From: a virus
IMG/VR virus record: IMGVR_UViG_3300032334_000513
Span: 1-31,351 of that record
Strand: one strand, 5' to 3'
DNA: 31,351 nucleotides
A model generated the notes under the pieces. That model was not told the DNA's origin and did not search any database. It worked only from the letters and a program-made list of their open reading frames with translations. Shown one piece after another: positions 1-9,946 of this stretch; positions within the stretch are counted from its first letter, which is position 1; every line of letters starts with the position of its first letter. The position numbers were made by a program, and so were the translations under genes.

Positions 1-3000
1 GACGCAGAGCATTATGCTGCTCTAAATAAAGAAATAGATATCTTTGAGAATTTGACGGCGGTCGAAAAAAGACAGACTGACCACGGGCAAAGGATTTACG
101 CTATACCGGACTGGACAAATATTTTGCCGTCCGAAAAGAAGATATTTTTTGATCAGGTTACAAATATAAATGACCAGATCAAAAGTGATATTGACGCGTC
201 TACCGAACAAAAACTATCAAACCTTGATTGGTTTAAGCTACGAAACATAGGCGAATACAGGAAGGCTGGGCGTGTACTTCAAAAGTACCGCGCAATAAAA
301 ACTGATCGTGCTAAAGGTTACAAAACTTTTACCGACACTCAGAATAAACTTAAACAAGCCAAAAAAGAGGGCGACAAAGCAGCAATTGCTGCGCTTGAAA
401 AAGAACTGAAAACATTAAGAGCAATTGCTGAACTTGAAGATGCTGACGAGAATGAACTTACGATTGCTTATAACTACGAAGAGAACCGTAAGATTGTTAG
501 CAAACTGTTTGGCTTTGAATTTCCTAGCTGGAATAAACTATCAATCGCAGGTAGGGCTAATTTTGTAAGAAATTCATTCGCTGAAAGTGGCGGACTTGAA
601 CAAGATGTAGCCTACTTCAAACTTGCTGAATTTTTACTCAAAGAAAGTAACGTACTACCTAAAGATATTCAAGACAAGCTTATTGCGGCCAAAGAAAAAG
701 GCGATAACAAAGAAATAGCTAAACTCACAAAAGAATTAAAAGAAGCAAGAAATTCTACTGTTTTAAAAATAAAAGCACGGGCTATTACTGCAAAAATAGA
801 GCGGCTAGAGGACGCGCTTAAGCTTTCTGAAGGCAGGAAATCTACTGCTAGAAAAATTAACGATGAAGCGGCACTTGCTCGTGAAGATGAACTTACTGAG
901 CAAATCAAAGATGAGATAAAAGAACTATCCGGTAAAAATAAATTTGAGGTATACGACCGTAAAGCCAACCTTGCGGCTGAAAGCGAAGCCACCAGAAAGT
1001 ATATTGCCGAAATCAATCGGAAGTACACTATTGGCAACAGCGCTGAGAATCCATTCAAGGATATGTATGCAGCATATGCTGCCGTAAATGAACTCCTGAA
1101 CCAAGTTGAAAACACCACCGATCCGGAGGTGCAGTCACGGTTGCGCGCCGAGTTGGTTGAGAAGCAAAAGGTAGCTGACGAAGCCGCAAAACGCTACAAC
1201 GAGATCATCAACAAACCAGCTAACAAAGAAGTAGCCAGAGAACAAATAAACGATCAGATCCAAGCGGCTAAACTTCGCCTGATTGACCATGAACGCCGCA
1301 TGATTAACGCGGCGACTGAACAAGAGAAGGCAGAATATCAGGCGCTGATCGAGCAAGAGAATCAGTTAGTCGAAGGATTTACTGAAGAACTTGCTAATCT
1401 TGGTATGCCGTCCAGAGAGGTCTTTCAATCTCGGTCAAGGTTGCCTGAACATGTAATTAATCAAATCAACGCTAACAATCTACAAGGAGTTTTACAGTAC
1501 CTTCGTACGCAAAAAGGGTCTGTTGATGAAACTGGCAAAAGCGTAAACACTATTACGGCTGCGCTTGGTCAAATTTTGTTTGACATGAAACTGCAAACGC
1601 AGATCAAAATTGTCGAAAGGTTACCAAGCAAAGTAGCAGAAGGTACGGACGCGTTGGGCGCGTACGATCCGATGACGGATACGATCTATCTGACTAAAGC
1701 TGGCTTAGACGACAGCACAATCTTGCATGAGACTGTTCATGCGGCGACGATTCAAGTGCTCTACAAGTACCTTAGTGGCAAAGCGTTCCACAAAGATCTC
1801 ACAGCTACTCAGCTAAAAGCAGCCGCGCATCTCGAAAACATCATGGAGCAAGCCAAGCAGTACCTTGGTGAAAGCTACCCCAACGCTTTTGAGAATCTCT
1901 ACGAATTCGTTTCGTACTCGATGACGGACCGTACGTTCCAAGAAGAACTACTTGACATCAGCTACTCCGCACAAGGCGCTTCGTTCGCCAGTGAAAAAAT
2001 CAAAAAGTTTGAGTCAGAACTACAGAAGAAACTGAAAAACGGTGAAGTTCAACTAGAGCCAGTTGGTAACAGTCAATCGGCTTCTAACTGGGCGTCAAGC
2101 ACAATTATTGAAAGCATACTGAAGAAAAGCCGGTCGCTTTGGTCGGATTTTACTCGGACAATTGCTGACATCATTGGCTACGACCCGAAAGAATTCAACA
2201 AGAATTCCGCTGCGCGGCAGCAAGCCAAGATCCCCAAAGTAGTAACGATTGAGGGCGAAAGGTATCTGCTCAAACAGGGGAAATCAATTGGTGGTCTCCC
2301 TGCCGAAATCAATCTGTTCTTAGAAGTAGCCGAAGCGTTCAATCAGATTTTGACCGTGCCTCGGGGCGGGTTTGACATCAGCCAACTCCAAGCCAACGCG
2401 CCAAATGCCCCAAAACAAGCGCAAAAGAATTTACGTACCAATGTAGATATCTTTGACGACAAATCAAAAGACTACGCTCCTCGGCCAGAACGCGAAGAAA
2501 CAAAAGGCAAAACATTTGTTAGTCGGCTGCTGAGTGTTCCTACGCACTACAAAACCGCAGTTTACAATTTCCAAAACGACCGCGTTGAAGTTAAAACGTG
2601 GCAAGAGATGCTTACCCGTGCTAATAAAATTGTATATGACGTAGTAAATCAACCTGATTTGTACAACGCAATCAGTACAGCAATCACTCTTGCTACTTCT
2701 CTTGGTAAAAATAACCTCATAAGGCACGTAAGACCATTAGCAGATAATTTAAATAAATCGCTGTCTAAGTACGCCAAAGCAGAAGGTATTGACACAGACA
2801 CAGTTCTCAAACGTATCCATAAAATTATGGAGGGTTTGCACGAGCCAGAACGTCGGATGGTTAAATATCTGTTGATCGTACCGTTAAGTAAAGTTGCAAA
2901 TATCCAAGCTGGTACTAATAGGCTTATCAGTGCAGCGGATCTACGGCAAGACATCATTCATTACTTGAATACTCGGGCGTATACAGAGCAAGAACTTGCC

Positions 3001-5694
3001 AACGGACTCGATAAAACAGAAGCCGAAGCACTTCGTGCCAAGTTAGAGAGCATTGTCTTTACGACTGATGCCGCCGGTAATCGTGTGCCTAATCTGACTT
3101 ACGTAGATAAAAAAGGCAGCAGCCCAAGAATATCTGACAAAATGAACCGGTTCCTCAATAGTCGATACGCCCTTGTGGGTGGATGGGCCGGTATGGAAAT
3201 CGATATCAACCATGATACTTATAATGTCACGGGTATGACCCCGGCTGCTTCTGCTGCTGTTCGGGCGCAATATCAGAACATGCCCAATAAGGATCTGATT
3301 GACGACATCCTGAATCAAGTGCAGCAACTGCACAAGGTAACCACGGAGCTTAATAAAGAAGCTAATTATTGGTCGCAGCCGGTTAGCAACCGCGTGTTCT
3401 TCTATGGTTACAAACACTATGTACCACTTAAAGGTACTCTAAAACCGCTAGCGGTAGATACACAGCTAGATTTTGATAGCCTCAACAGGGGTAGAGAACA
3501 CCAAGAATTCCAACCAGAATTCGGTGGGCGTGAGTCTGTCTCAGACAATCCGCTTCAGCAATCAATCATCGATGCGTCCCGCGCCGCCACGCGAGCAGGG
3601 CGTAAGAATGTGACGCTTGCCATTAAAAACGCCATTAACCAAGGTCTGATAAAAGGTGCTCGGTTTAAAGACCCAGTGCCATTTGAGGAACGTGGTGACC
3701 GTGAATGGTTGAACAGTATTCCCAGAGGCAAGTCAATCTTTCACTACAACACGGACGGCAGCATCGAAGTCTTCATCATCGAAGATCCCAAAATGCGCGA
3801 GAGCATTCGTCGCACATACAGGGACACAAGCCCCGTGTGGAAAATTGCTAATGACATCACTAGTGCTATCGGTGCAATACATACGCGATACAACTTTAAT
3901 TTTGCTCCGCTGAACTTCGTTCGTGACGCGTTAACTAACACGTTTGCGATTGGCGCTGACATGGGGCCAAGGGAAGCTGCGGAATTCATAAAACAGATTT
4001 CATCCATAGTTGTTCAGGGCGGTTTGGTAAAGGCAATGCGTGTTGCTGTTTTGCACCAAAGTCTTGACCCAAATAAACGCGCCGAGTACGACAGGTTGGC
4101 AAAATTTGGGGATGCCCATACTCGTGCCATGATTGAATTCTTGAATAAGGGCGGCATGGTGTCGTACACCCAAGCGCTGTCTCTGAAAGAAAACTTCTCT
4201 GAGTTGGAAAAAGAAATCGGCAAAAACCGCATCGTAAGTACCGTGCAGGGTTTGAACAGGTTCCTTGATCTGTGGACGGACATGTTTGAGGTTGCCAGTC
4301 GCTCTGCTGCGTATATGGTTGCTAAGCAAAATGCCGTGAAGGAAGGTCTGTCTAGAGAAGCGGCACAAGAAAAAGCAGCAGACTACGCCAAAAATCTGGC
4401 TAACTTTGAGCAGGTTGGGAAGTACGGCAAAATTTTAGGTTCGCTTTATATGTTCTTCCGTCCATCTGCTACGGGTGCGGTAAGGGCTATCCAATCTGTA
4501 GCTCCTGCTTTTGACATGCGGTCTTGGGATACGATAAAGTTGACGTTGCCTGAAACTATCAGAGATGATCCAGTTGCTTCTGCTACGTACAGAAAGAACT
4601 ACATGAAGCAACAGGCAAATGCCCGGATCATGACCGCCTCGTTGATGGGCGCTGGTATGCTGGCATATACGATGGCGTATATGATGTCTGACGATGACGA
4701 TGACTTGGGCCGCAACCCAGTGTTGACAGACAACATGCAGCAGTGGACCCGCTTTGCGCGATTCCATATTCCCAGATCGATTACGGAAGCGATGGGTCTG
4801 AATAAGCCCGTGGTTATCCAGATACCTTGGGGTTTTGGACTTGGCGCGTTTGCTGCGTCGGGTGCGCAAATAGCATCTGCTATTGCAGGGCAGCAACCAG
4901 TCAAAGAGGCTTTGGCAAACATCTTCCTACAGATTTCGTTGGACTCATTCGTCCCAATTCCGATCTCACGGATGCCACCTACTGAGATGCCACTTGAGTT
5001 CTTCTTGGACTCAATTATGCCTAGCGTAGTACGTCCAGTCCTTGAGTTTGCTCTCAATAAAAATGGTCTTGGACAAGATATCTACAACGATCAAAACCGT
5101 CGTATGGGTGACGCTTACACTGGCGGCGACCGTATTCCTCAGATCTACAAAGATGCGTCTAGATGGGTTGCCAACAGCAGCATAGGTTCGTTTATTGGCA
5201 TACAAGACGTAAGCCCTAACACCTTGTACTTCCTGTCCAATAGTTACGCGGACGGTGCGGCTCGTATGTTTATAGAGCTTCCTTCTGCCATCTACAACAT
5301 GTCAAGCGACCGAAAAACATTCGATCCCAAAACAGATCTACCGCTTTTTGGTTCTTTCTTCGGTTCAAAGTCAAACGTAGACTCCCGCGAGTTCAGCAAA
5401 GTTGAAAGTCAGATTCTTGATATGAAAGAAAAAATCAAGATGTTTGATACTAGCCCGCTGATGGCTGCGCGTTACGATATGGCGTATCCATTTAATCGGG
5501 CGTTAGTAGAAATGTACGACAAGGATGTTAACGGCGAGTTGCGAGATCTGCGAGCGGAAGCCAAAAGAATTCGTTTAGATGAAAATATGAGTCCTAAAAC
5601 CCAAGAGTCTTTACTTAAAGTGATGACCTACCATCAAAACTTGATCAAACATAATTTGATCATGTCTTACAGAGCCTACGGGGTCGAACCCTAA
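1..5694 (+). CDS. Giant virion-associated protein with zinc-protease motif (5' end missing)
   Basis: The reading frame is open from base 1 without a stop, so the gene begins upstream; the TTG at 52 is only the first start-like codon. At least 1,897 codons are visible. The first ~480 residues are charged, coiled-coil-rich and contain a duplicated segment (nt 343-423 and 673-753) with pattern KL..AK..GD...IA.L.KELK..R. Near codon 576 lies HETVH in a hydrophobic context, matching the HExxH motif of zinc metallopeptidases. The C-terminal third (NFAPLNFVRD, then LGSLYMFFRPSATGAVR, then a membrane-like stretch ending in DDDDD) resembles the LPD38-type domain of large polyvalent phage proteins. Such proteins are usually virion components ejected into the host; that role is inferred. 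The gene ends in a 4-nt overlap with a convergent minus-strand gene. Confidence 0.85.
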   Translation, partial: DAEHYAALNKEIDIFENLTAVEKRQTDHGQRIYAIPDWTNILPSEKKIFFDQVTNINDQIKSDIDASTEQKLSNLDWFKLRNIGEYRKAGRVLQKYRAIKTDRAKGYKTFTDTQNKLKQAKKEGDKAAIAALEKELKTLRAIAELEDADENELTIAYNYEENRKIVSKLFGFEFPSWNKLSIAGRANFVRNSFAESGGLEQDVAYFKLAEFLLKESNVLPKDIQDKLIAAKEKGDNKEIAKLTKELKEARNSTVLKIKARAITAKIERLEDALKLSEGRKSTARKINDEAALAREDELTEQIKDEIKELSGKNKFEVYDRKANLAAESEATRKYIAEINRKYTIGNSAENPFKDMYAAYAAVNELLNQVENTTDPEVQSRLRAELVEKQKVADEAAKRYNEIINKPANKEVAREQINDQIQAAKLRLIDHERRMINAATEQEKAEYQALIEQENQLVEGFTEELANLGMPSREVFQSRSRLPEHVINQINANNLQGVLQYLRTQKGSVDETGKSVNTITAALGQILFDMKLQTQIKIVERLPSKVAEGTDALGAYDPMTDTIYLTKAGLDDSTILHETVHAATIQVLYKYLSGKAFHKDLTATQLKAAAHLENIMEQAKQYLGESYPNAFENLYEFVSYSMTDRTFQEELLDISYSAQGASFASEKIKKFESELQKKLKNGEVQLEPVGNSQSASNWASSTIIESILKKSRSLWSDFTRTIADIIGYDPKEFNKNSAARQQAKIPKVVTIEGERYLLKQGKSIGGLPAEINLFLEVAEAFNQILTVPRGGFDISQLQANAPNAPKQAQKNLRTNVDIFDDKSKDYAPRPEREETKGKTFVSRLLSVPTHYKTAVYNFQNDRVEVKTWQEMLTRANKIVYDVVNQPDLYNAISTAITLATSLGKNNLIRHVRPLADNLNKSLSKYAKAEGIDTDTVLKRIHKIMEGLHEPERRMVKYLLIVPLSKVANIQAGTNRLISAADLRQDIIHYLNTRAYTEQELANGLDKTEAEALRAKLESIVFTTDAAGNRVPNLTYVDKKGSSPRISDKMNRFLNSRYALVGGWAGMEIDINHDTYNVTGMTPAASAAVRAQYQNMPNKDLIDDILNQVQQLHKVTTELNKEANYWSQPVSNRVFFYGYKHYVPLKGTLKPLAVDTQLDFDSLNRGREHQEFQPEFGGRESVSDNPLQQSIIDASRAATRAGRKNVTLAIKNAINQGLIKGARFKDPVPFEERGDREWLNSIPRGKSIFHYNTDGSIEVFIIEDPKMRESIRRTYRDTSPVWKIANDITSAIGAIHTRYNFNFAPLNFVRDALTNTFAIGADMGPREAAEFIKQISSIVVQGGLVKAMRVAVLHQSLDPNKRAEYDRLAKFGDAHTRAMIEFLNKGGMVSYTQALSLKENFSELEKEIGKNRIVSTVQGLNRFLDLWTDMFEVASRSAAYMVAKQNAVKEGLSREAAQEKAADYAKNLANFEQVGKYGKILGSLYMFFRPSATGAVRAIQSVAPAFDMRSWDTIKLTLPETIRDDPVASATYRKNYMKQQANARIMTASLMGAGMLAYTMAYMMSDDDDDLGRNPVLTDNMQQWTRFARFHIPRSITEAMGLNKPVVIQIPWGFGLGAFAASGAQIASAIAGQQPVKEALANIFLQISLDSFVPIPISRMPPTEMPLEFFLDSIMPSVVRPVLEFALNKNGLGQDIYNDQNRRMGDAYTGGDRIPQIYKDASRWVANSSIGSFIGIQDVSPNTLYFLSNSYADGAARMFIELPSAIYNMSSDRKTFDPKTDLPLFGSFFGSKSNVDSREFSKVESQILDMKEKIKMFDTSPLMAARYDMAYPFNRALVEMYDKDVNGELRDLRAEAKRIRLDENMSPKTQESLLKVMTYHQNLIKHNLIMSYRAYGVEP

Positions 5695-5897
5695 CCTGTA
5701 CGCCAAGCACGGACACCCATGTGTCCGTCCTTGCTTGATGGGTATATCTTGAACCGCATCCCTTCTTTTTTGGCAGCGGTATCTATGGCGTATATCATTT
5801 GAGATACACGCAGGGTGGGGATAAAGAAACTATCCCCAACTCTCATCCCCATGAAAGGGAACACCCACTCAGGTTCCTTGATCAGATCCGGTGTCAA
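5691..5897 (-). CDS. Small conserved phage protein, 68 aa, TTG start
   Basis: The product contains the pattern VGDSFFIP, a basic GMRFKIY segment and a C-terminal GVRAWR. I associate this layout with small phage proteins found next to replication genes, but I know no function. No ATG is available in frame. The TTG at 5897 is supported by GGAGG six bases upstream, which lies inside the end of the primase gene, so translation is probably coupled to it (29-nt overlap). The 3' end overlaps the stop of the convergent giant gene by 4 nt. An 8-bp hairpin (5709-5728, loop CCAT) lies inside its coding sequence. Confidence 0.7.
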   Translation of the reverse strand: MTPDLIKEPEWVFPFMGMRVGDSFFIPTLRVSQMIYAIDTAAKKEGMRFKIYPSSKDGHMGVRAWRTG

Positions 5898-8703
5898 TCC
5901 ATTCCTCCGGTATTTGGGTCTTGAACCAGTATAGGTGAGTCGGATCTACGCTAATTGAAGTCTTCCAACCCGTAGTCAGACGACCCTTCTTGTTGTCGAT
6001 CAGGATGTTTTGAGCCGCCATCTCAAACTCAAACTCACGTGAACTAATCTGCCGCTCGTTGAGATACTTCTTGAAGTCAGTCTTGGAGACCTGCAAAAGA
6101 CTCTGCTCGCTGACTATGCGCCCAACAATAGCGCCTCGCGGTTCCATCGTCACCTTGCCGTCCTTGATGACTAGGATGTTGCCCATGTTCTTGTTGACGT
6201 AATCGCCAATCACAGACGGGTAATCAGTGCGGTTGATCTTGACCACGTTGTCACGGATCTCAATCATCGAACGAATGACCTCGTGGTAGATACGGTCAAG
6301 GTCTAGTTTAAAAATATTTGCATTGTTGCCAATCGTACCAGCGGTAAAAACTGCCGCCACAATATTTTGATAGAAACGATATGTTGAGCTATCGCCAAAG
6401 TTCTTGAGAAACCGAGCGTTCCACCTGCTGATCTCGTCGATGATCCACGCGTCGCCCAACTTAAATAGTTCTTTGATGAACATTGGACCGGCGTGTCCGT
6501 AGTTGTACGTGAAGGTATCAAAGATCTTCGCACCCAAAGCAGCGCCCCCGGCACCCTCAAGTACATCAGGTTTGTGGACTAGAAACTCAATAAGGCGCGC
6601 AGCCTCTCCGTCAGGGTTTGCTTTGAACTGCTCAAACTTGCTGTAGATCGATTGGTTGGTAGTGAAGATAGCAATCAGCGATGCCGACATTTCGTGCTCA
6701 CGCTCAGCATTGATTGAACTCTGCATCCTGATCTTCGCCTTGCCGTGGGAGATCTTATGCACCAACTGCGACGTTGGTTTGGCTTCGCGGTTCGACACCT
6801 CGTCCAATCCGAACGGCAAATTCTTCAACCCAAGGTATCGTCCGGTCAGTCCGTTCTCCGTAGCATCGAACACAGATAGCTCTTTAGGGTTCCCAAAAGC
6901 ACTCAATCCTGCGTACATTGCACCGGTCTTACCACACCCCGACTTACCTAAAAGGCACGTTACGACACCGGAAGTTGACGTATAAGGCATCAAAACTGTA
7001 CCGAAACCAGCCAAACCAGCGAATGCGTGGAGTTCAAATTGAGGTCGGTTCAACTCGTCAAACGAACTGCGCCACCGCTCATACGTGCCTTGAGGTTTAA
7101 GATATTTAGCAATTCCTTTGACGAAAGGTGATGAAGGTGCGTCCAAAGTTTCTCCGTTGTAGTTGATCTCTTTGTTGCCGATGACGAAGCTGCGCGTTGC
7201 CCAGTTTTCGCCTGTGATTTCCTCTGTCCATCCCATCTGCATACGCATAGTTTCCGCCACAGTGTTTGTCTGCATGTATTGACCCCACTTCACAACGTAG
7301 TCCATTAAAAGTTTAGTGTTGAGCGTTGAGGCAAGTACGCCGTTGTACGCCATCATTGCTTTGAAAGTCTCCTGCGCGTAGACATGCTTTAACGGCAAAA
7401 GAAACTCCCGCATAGAGTCGCGGGGTAGTACCAACCTCATGAGCAGACACTCGCCATCGTGGGGACTCATCATCCTTCTAATGGGGAAGAACTCGTGAGG
7501 TAGGATCAGGATCGGGTCGTCCTGATGTTTAATGCCCTTCTTATCTACGGTGGGTGCTGGCAGGAAGTAGATCCCTCCGTTATGCCCACGCACAAATGGC
7601 ATCAGGAATTCGGGAAACTCTGGAATAGTTTTGGTATCCGGTTGCGCCCAAACTGGTTCCTCCGTATTGGGCGGCGGGGCAACTCTGAGTTCTCGTCCAA
7701 GGAGGATGGGGCTTGCAATCTTGCCTCTGTGCTGACATCCATCACATCCACTAGGGTAGTTACTGATGAACCACTCGCATTTTCGAGGGGCAGGAATAGG
7801 TTCAACTTTTTGTTCTGTTTTATGGTAGTCATACTCCGGGTGATCTTCCGACATCAAATGAATAGCAGTCGCGCCATCTTCACAAAACTTGGCTACGGAT
7901 AGGCCAGCGAACCACAGTGGCTCCGGTATTGTGGCGGCGTTCACCAGAATATTTTTTATCTGATTACAACCTGTACCCTCAATACTTATTGCCGCTATTT
8001 TGTTGAAGCTCTTCGTAAAGTTGTCCAACTTCAGCATCTGAAGAGTGTCGTCATCCAGACCCTTCGACGCTACTTCAAGAACAGGCGCTTCGATCTTTAA
8101 CGGTTCTTCACCGAAGAACTCTTTGAACTCCTGCCAACTGTAGACCGGGAATTCCTCAGTGATGAACGATGCGAGCCGTGGTGGGTTGTATTTATAGTTG
8201 AAAGTCTCTGGCGCTCGTAGTAGCCGGGAAGCATCTGCCGTGACCACGGGGTCGATAGTGATGTGCTCCATGCAGAGGGTTCTAAATCTCTCTGCAAAAA
8301 CCCTCCATTCATCGACCGGAATGTCTTGATCCATCAGCCAGTAAGCGTGTAGCCCACCACCTGAATCGACAACCACTGGATCGGGTAAACCCGTAGCACC
8401 TATCAGTTTAAATAGTGCTACATGAGCGTCGCCTTTATCTGTGTAGGACTTGTTGTCACCTACATCAATATCGATAAAGAATGATCTAACGTATAAACAG
8501 TCAGCAGCCTTTCTGCTGTATCCGTCAAAGGAGCCTAGGGCTACTGAGACATTTCGATTATTACTCTTAAACTTTTCAATTTCTTCCAGAACACCGTCGA
8601 GTGTCTCTGCGTATCGGTTCTTGATGCTTCCGTGTATATCAAAACCGCTGACACAATAGACACCCTGCGTGGGCAATGCTTTCTCGTAAAATTGTTTTAA
8701 CAT
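5869..8703 (-). CDS. Primase-helicase (AEP-type primase fused to ATPase)
   Basis: A 944-aa replication protein predicted to make primers and unwind DNA at the fork. Residues 1-200 carry motifs of the archaeo-eukaryotic primase superfamily: DID at 78-80 (metal-binding acidic pair), SGGGLH at 114-119, and D157-A-S-R near the third motif. A Cys/His cluster (C309, C320, C323, H325) suggests a small zinc site. The C-terminal half has a Walker A GKSGCGKT at 586-593 and Walker B FGLDEV at 631-636, as in DUF927-like or superfamily 3-type helicase ATPases of phages. The ATG at 8703 has only a weak SD and lies 14 nt after a strong intrinsic terminator, so expression may depend on readthrough or an unseen promoter. 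Confidence 0.85.
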   Translation of the reverse strand: MLKQFYEKALPTQGVYCVSGFDIHGSIKNRYAETLDGVLEEIEKFKSNNRNVSVALGSFDGYSRKAADCLYVRSFFIDIDVGDNKSYTDKGDAHVALFKLIGATGLPDPVVVDSGGGLHAYWLMDQDIPVDEWRVFAERFRTLCMEHITIDPVVTADASRLLRAPETFNYKYNPPRLASFITEEFPVYSWQEFKEFFGEEPLKIEAPVLEVASKGLDDDTLQMLKLDNFTKSFNKIAAISIEGTGCNQIKNILVNAATIPEPLWFAGLSVAKFCEDGATAIHLMSEDHPEYDYHKTEQKVEPIPAPRKCEWFISNYPSGCDGCQHRGKIASPILLGRELRVAPPPNTEEPVWAQPDTKTIPEFPEFLMPFVRGHNGGIYFLPAPTVDKKGIKHQDDPILILPHEFFPIRRMMSPHDGECLLMRLVLPRDSMREFLLPLKHVYAQETFKAMMAYNGVLASTLNTKLLMDYVVKWGQYMQTNTVAETMRMQMGWTEEITGENWATRSFVIGNKEINYNGETLDAPSSPFVKGIAKYLKPQGTYERWRSSFDELNRPQFELHAFAGLAGFGTVLMPYTSTSGVVTCLLGKSGCGKTGAMYAGLSAFGNPKELSVFDATENGLTGRYLGLKNLPFGLDEVSNREAKPTSQLVHKISHGKAKIRMQSSINAEREHEMSASLIAIFTTNQSIYSKFEQFKANPDGEAARLIEFLVHKPDVLEGAGGAALGAKIFDTFTYNYGHAGPMFIKELFKLGDAWIIDEISRWNARFLKNFGDSSTYRFYQNIVAAVFTAGTIGNNANIFKLDLDRIYHEVIRSMIEIRDNVVKINRTDYPSVIGDYVNKNMGNILVIKDGKVTMEPRGAIVGRIVSEQSLLQVSKTDFKKYLNERQISSREFEFEMAAQNILIDNKKGRLTTGWKTSISVDPTHLYWFKTQIPEEWIDTGSDQGT

Positions 8704-8716
8704 GTCTCGCAGAGTT

Positions 8717-8741
8717 GAAAAAAGCGAGGTCGCCCTCGCTT
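8717..8741 (-). terminator. Intrinsic terminator between HTH gene and primase
   Basis: Read on the minus strand, a perfect 7-bp stem (AGCGAGG / CCTCGCT) with loop GCGA is followed directly by TTTTTT. It closes the helicase-to-HTH operon. A second 7-bp GC hairpin (8752-8769) sits just downstream of the HTH stop codon and ahead of this terminator. Confidence 0.8.
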
Positions 8742-8771
8742 TGTTAGGACAACGGGGGTTGCCCCCCGTAG

Positions 8772-9095
8772 CTATCTTTCGTCAGAAAGTTCTCTCCCTA
8801 CTACCCCTTCAAGGTAGAGTTTGGCCTCCATCGTACTACGTGCAGGGAGAATCCCTTTCGCCGTGTCACTCTCAATGATGTCCGTTAGGGTTTCAATCCT
8901 TAAGATATTCTTCTCGCGGATTTGTTTCCCGTTAAACCAATTGAAGATCGTCATCCGACTCACATCAAGAATATCAGCAACGTATTTTGCTGGTAGGTTT
9001 GCCTTGACGCAAGCCAGAGCCAGAGCCACCCCCGGCTTATGGGGGTTGGCCTTGAACAGCTTAATCAAAAAAGGTTCGCTGTACGTTCTGGACAT
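8772..9095 (-). CDS. Helix-turn-helix DNA-binding protein, 107 aa
   Basis: Probable transcription regulator. Residues ~34-55 (PAKYVADILDVSRMTIFNWF) form a classic helix-turn-helix with a small residue at the turn, like Cro/CI or XRE-type domains. The rest is charged and shows no second known domain. Its ATG shares one base with the stop of the upstream gene (TAATG), which implies translational coupling to the ssDNA-binding-like protein. It is the last gene of its operon, directly before two hairpins and ahead of the primase gene. A role in timing or autoregulation is inference; the repeated boxes at 25819-27866 are possible targets but nothing links them directly. Confidence 0.7.
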   Translation of the reverse strand: MSRTYSEPFLIKLFKANPHKPGVALALACVKANLPAKYVADILDVSRMTIFNWFNGKQIREKNILRIETLTDIIESDTAKGILPARSTMEAKLYLEGVVGRELSDER

Positions 9096-9919
9096 TACTT
9101 CTTAGACCATTTCTTAACCACATCCGAGATGTCCTTCTCAGGAACTTCAGCGGGTTTGGCAACGGAACGCTTCTGAGGTTCAACCTCGGCTTCGCCTTCG
9201 TCAAGCTGATAGACGTTCATCTTAATCGCAGCTTCAGCCGCCGCACTCTTGGCCTGTCGTGCAATAGTCTCAAGGTCAGCTTCTGGTACTGCACCAGCGG
9301 GCGAAAACACCACCTTCGGAGTTGGCGATTTAGTATCAAACGCCATCTTGGTTACAACGCGCCCTGCGGAAACATTGTGCGACGCCAAGTGCTGAATATA
9401 TGGACGGAACGGGAACCGACCGTTGTCTTCTTTACCAAAGGTAGAAGTGGCTGGCAACACAAGTTGCATTACATCCCCTGCTGGATCGTTAGGCAATACT
9501 ACAGCGGTACGCCACGACAGACGGCAAGCACTACCCAAACCGCCTTGACCCGAACCCTTGACTGACATCTCGCATTCACTGCACTTCGATGCCATCGGGG
9601 ACTTGACTTCGGGGTCAGGTGTATTTGAGTCACTAGCCCAACATGCGGGGCTGATCTTCTGCCCCTCTTGGTATCCCGACTGATAGTACATACGGGACGC
9701 TTGGTGTGCCATCTTCACGAAGATCACGTTCATGTGACGATCTTCAATCGCACCGATCTCTTTGCCGCCAGACATCAAACGAAACACACCGCCCTTGATA
9801 GAGATGCGTTTGCTACGTGACGCACCGCCGCCACCCGATACGGCAAGAGTATCTTCATCCAGACCGGTCTGGACAAGTGCGGGGTTGTTAGCGAGAAGAG
9901 TTACTAAGTCGTTTGCCAT
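9095..9919 (-). CDS. Probable zinc-containing ssDNA-binding replication protein
   Basis: A 274-aa protein with a Gly-rich N-terminal linker (SGGGGAS), a compact middle domain and a basic, Lys-rich C terminus. Four cysteines (C93, C113, C116, C132) in the order C-x19-C-x2-C-x15-C, within the pattern CWASD...SGQGG...ACR, suggest a structural zinc site. I recall this Cys pattern in phage proteins beside primases and helicases that are often thought to bind ssDNA, but I cannot confirm it by search. Position between the SNF2 helicase/132-aa pair and the HTH gene supports a replication or recombination role. It lacks the acidic C-terminal tail typical of bacterial SSB. Confidence 0.55.
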   Translation of the reverse strand: MANDLVTLLANNPALVQTGLDEDTLAVSGGGGASRSKRISIKGGVFRLMSGGKEIGAIEDRHMNVIFVKMAHQASRMYYQSGYQEGQKISPACWASDSNTPDPEVKSPMASKCSECEMSVKGSGQGGLGSACRLSWRTAVVLPNDPAGDVMQLVLPATSTFGKEDNGRFPFRPYIQHLASHNVSAGRVVTKMAFDTKSPTPKVVFSPAGAVPEADLETIARQAKSAAAEAAIKMNVYQLDEGEAEVEPQKRSVAKPAEVPEKDISDVVKKWSKK

Positions 9920-9946
9920 GATGATAATAATTCCTAACTAAGTTGA

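Noticed and set aside
669-1118. Minus-strand 149-codon frame opposite the giant gene.
   Set aside because: Ser/Ala/Leu-rich antisense shadow of the Lys/Glu-rich coiled-coil coding strand.
4000-5057. Several 100-150 codon frames overlapping the C-terminal part of the giant gene on both strands.
   Set aside because: The giant gene has continuous, domain-like protein sequence here; the other frames show no motif, SD or start context.
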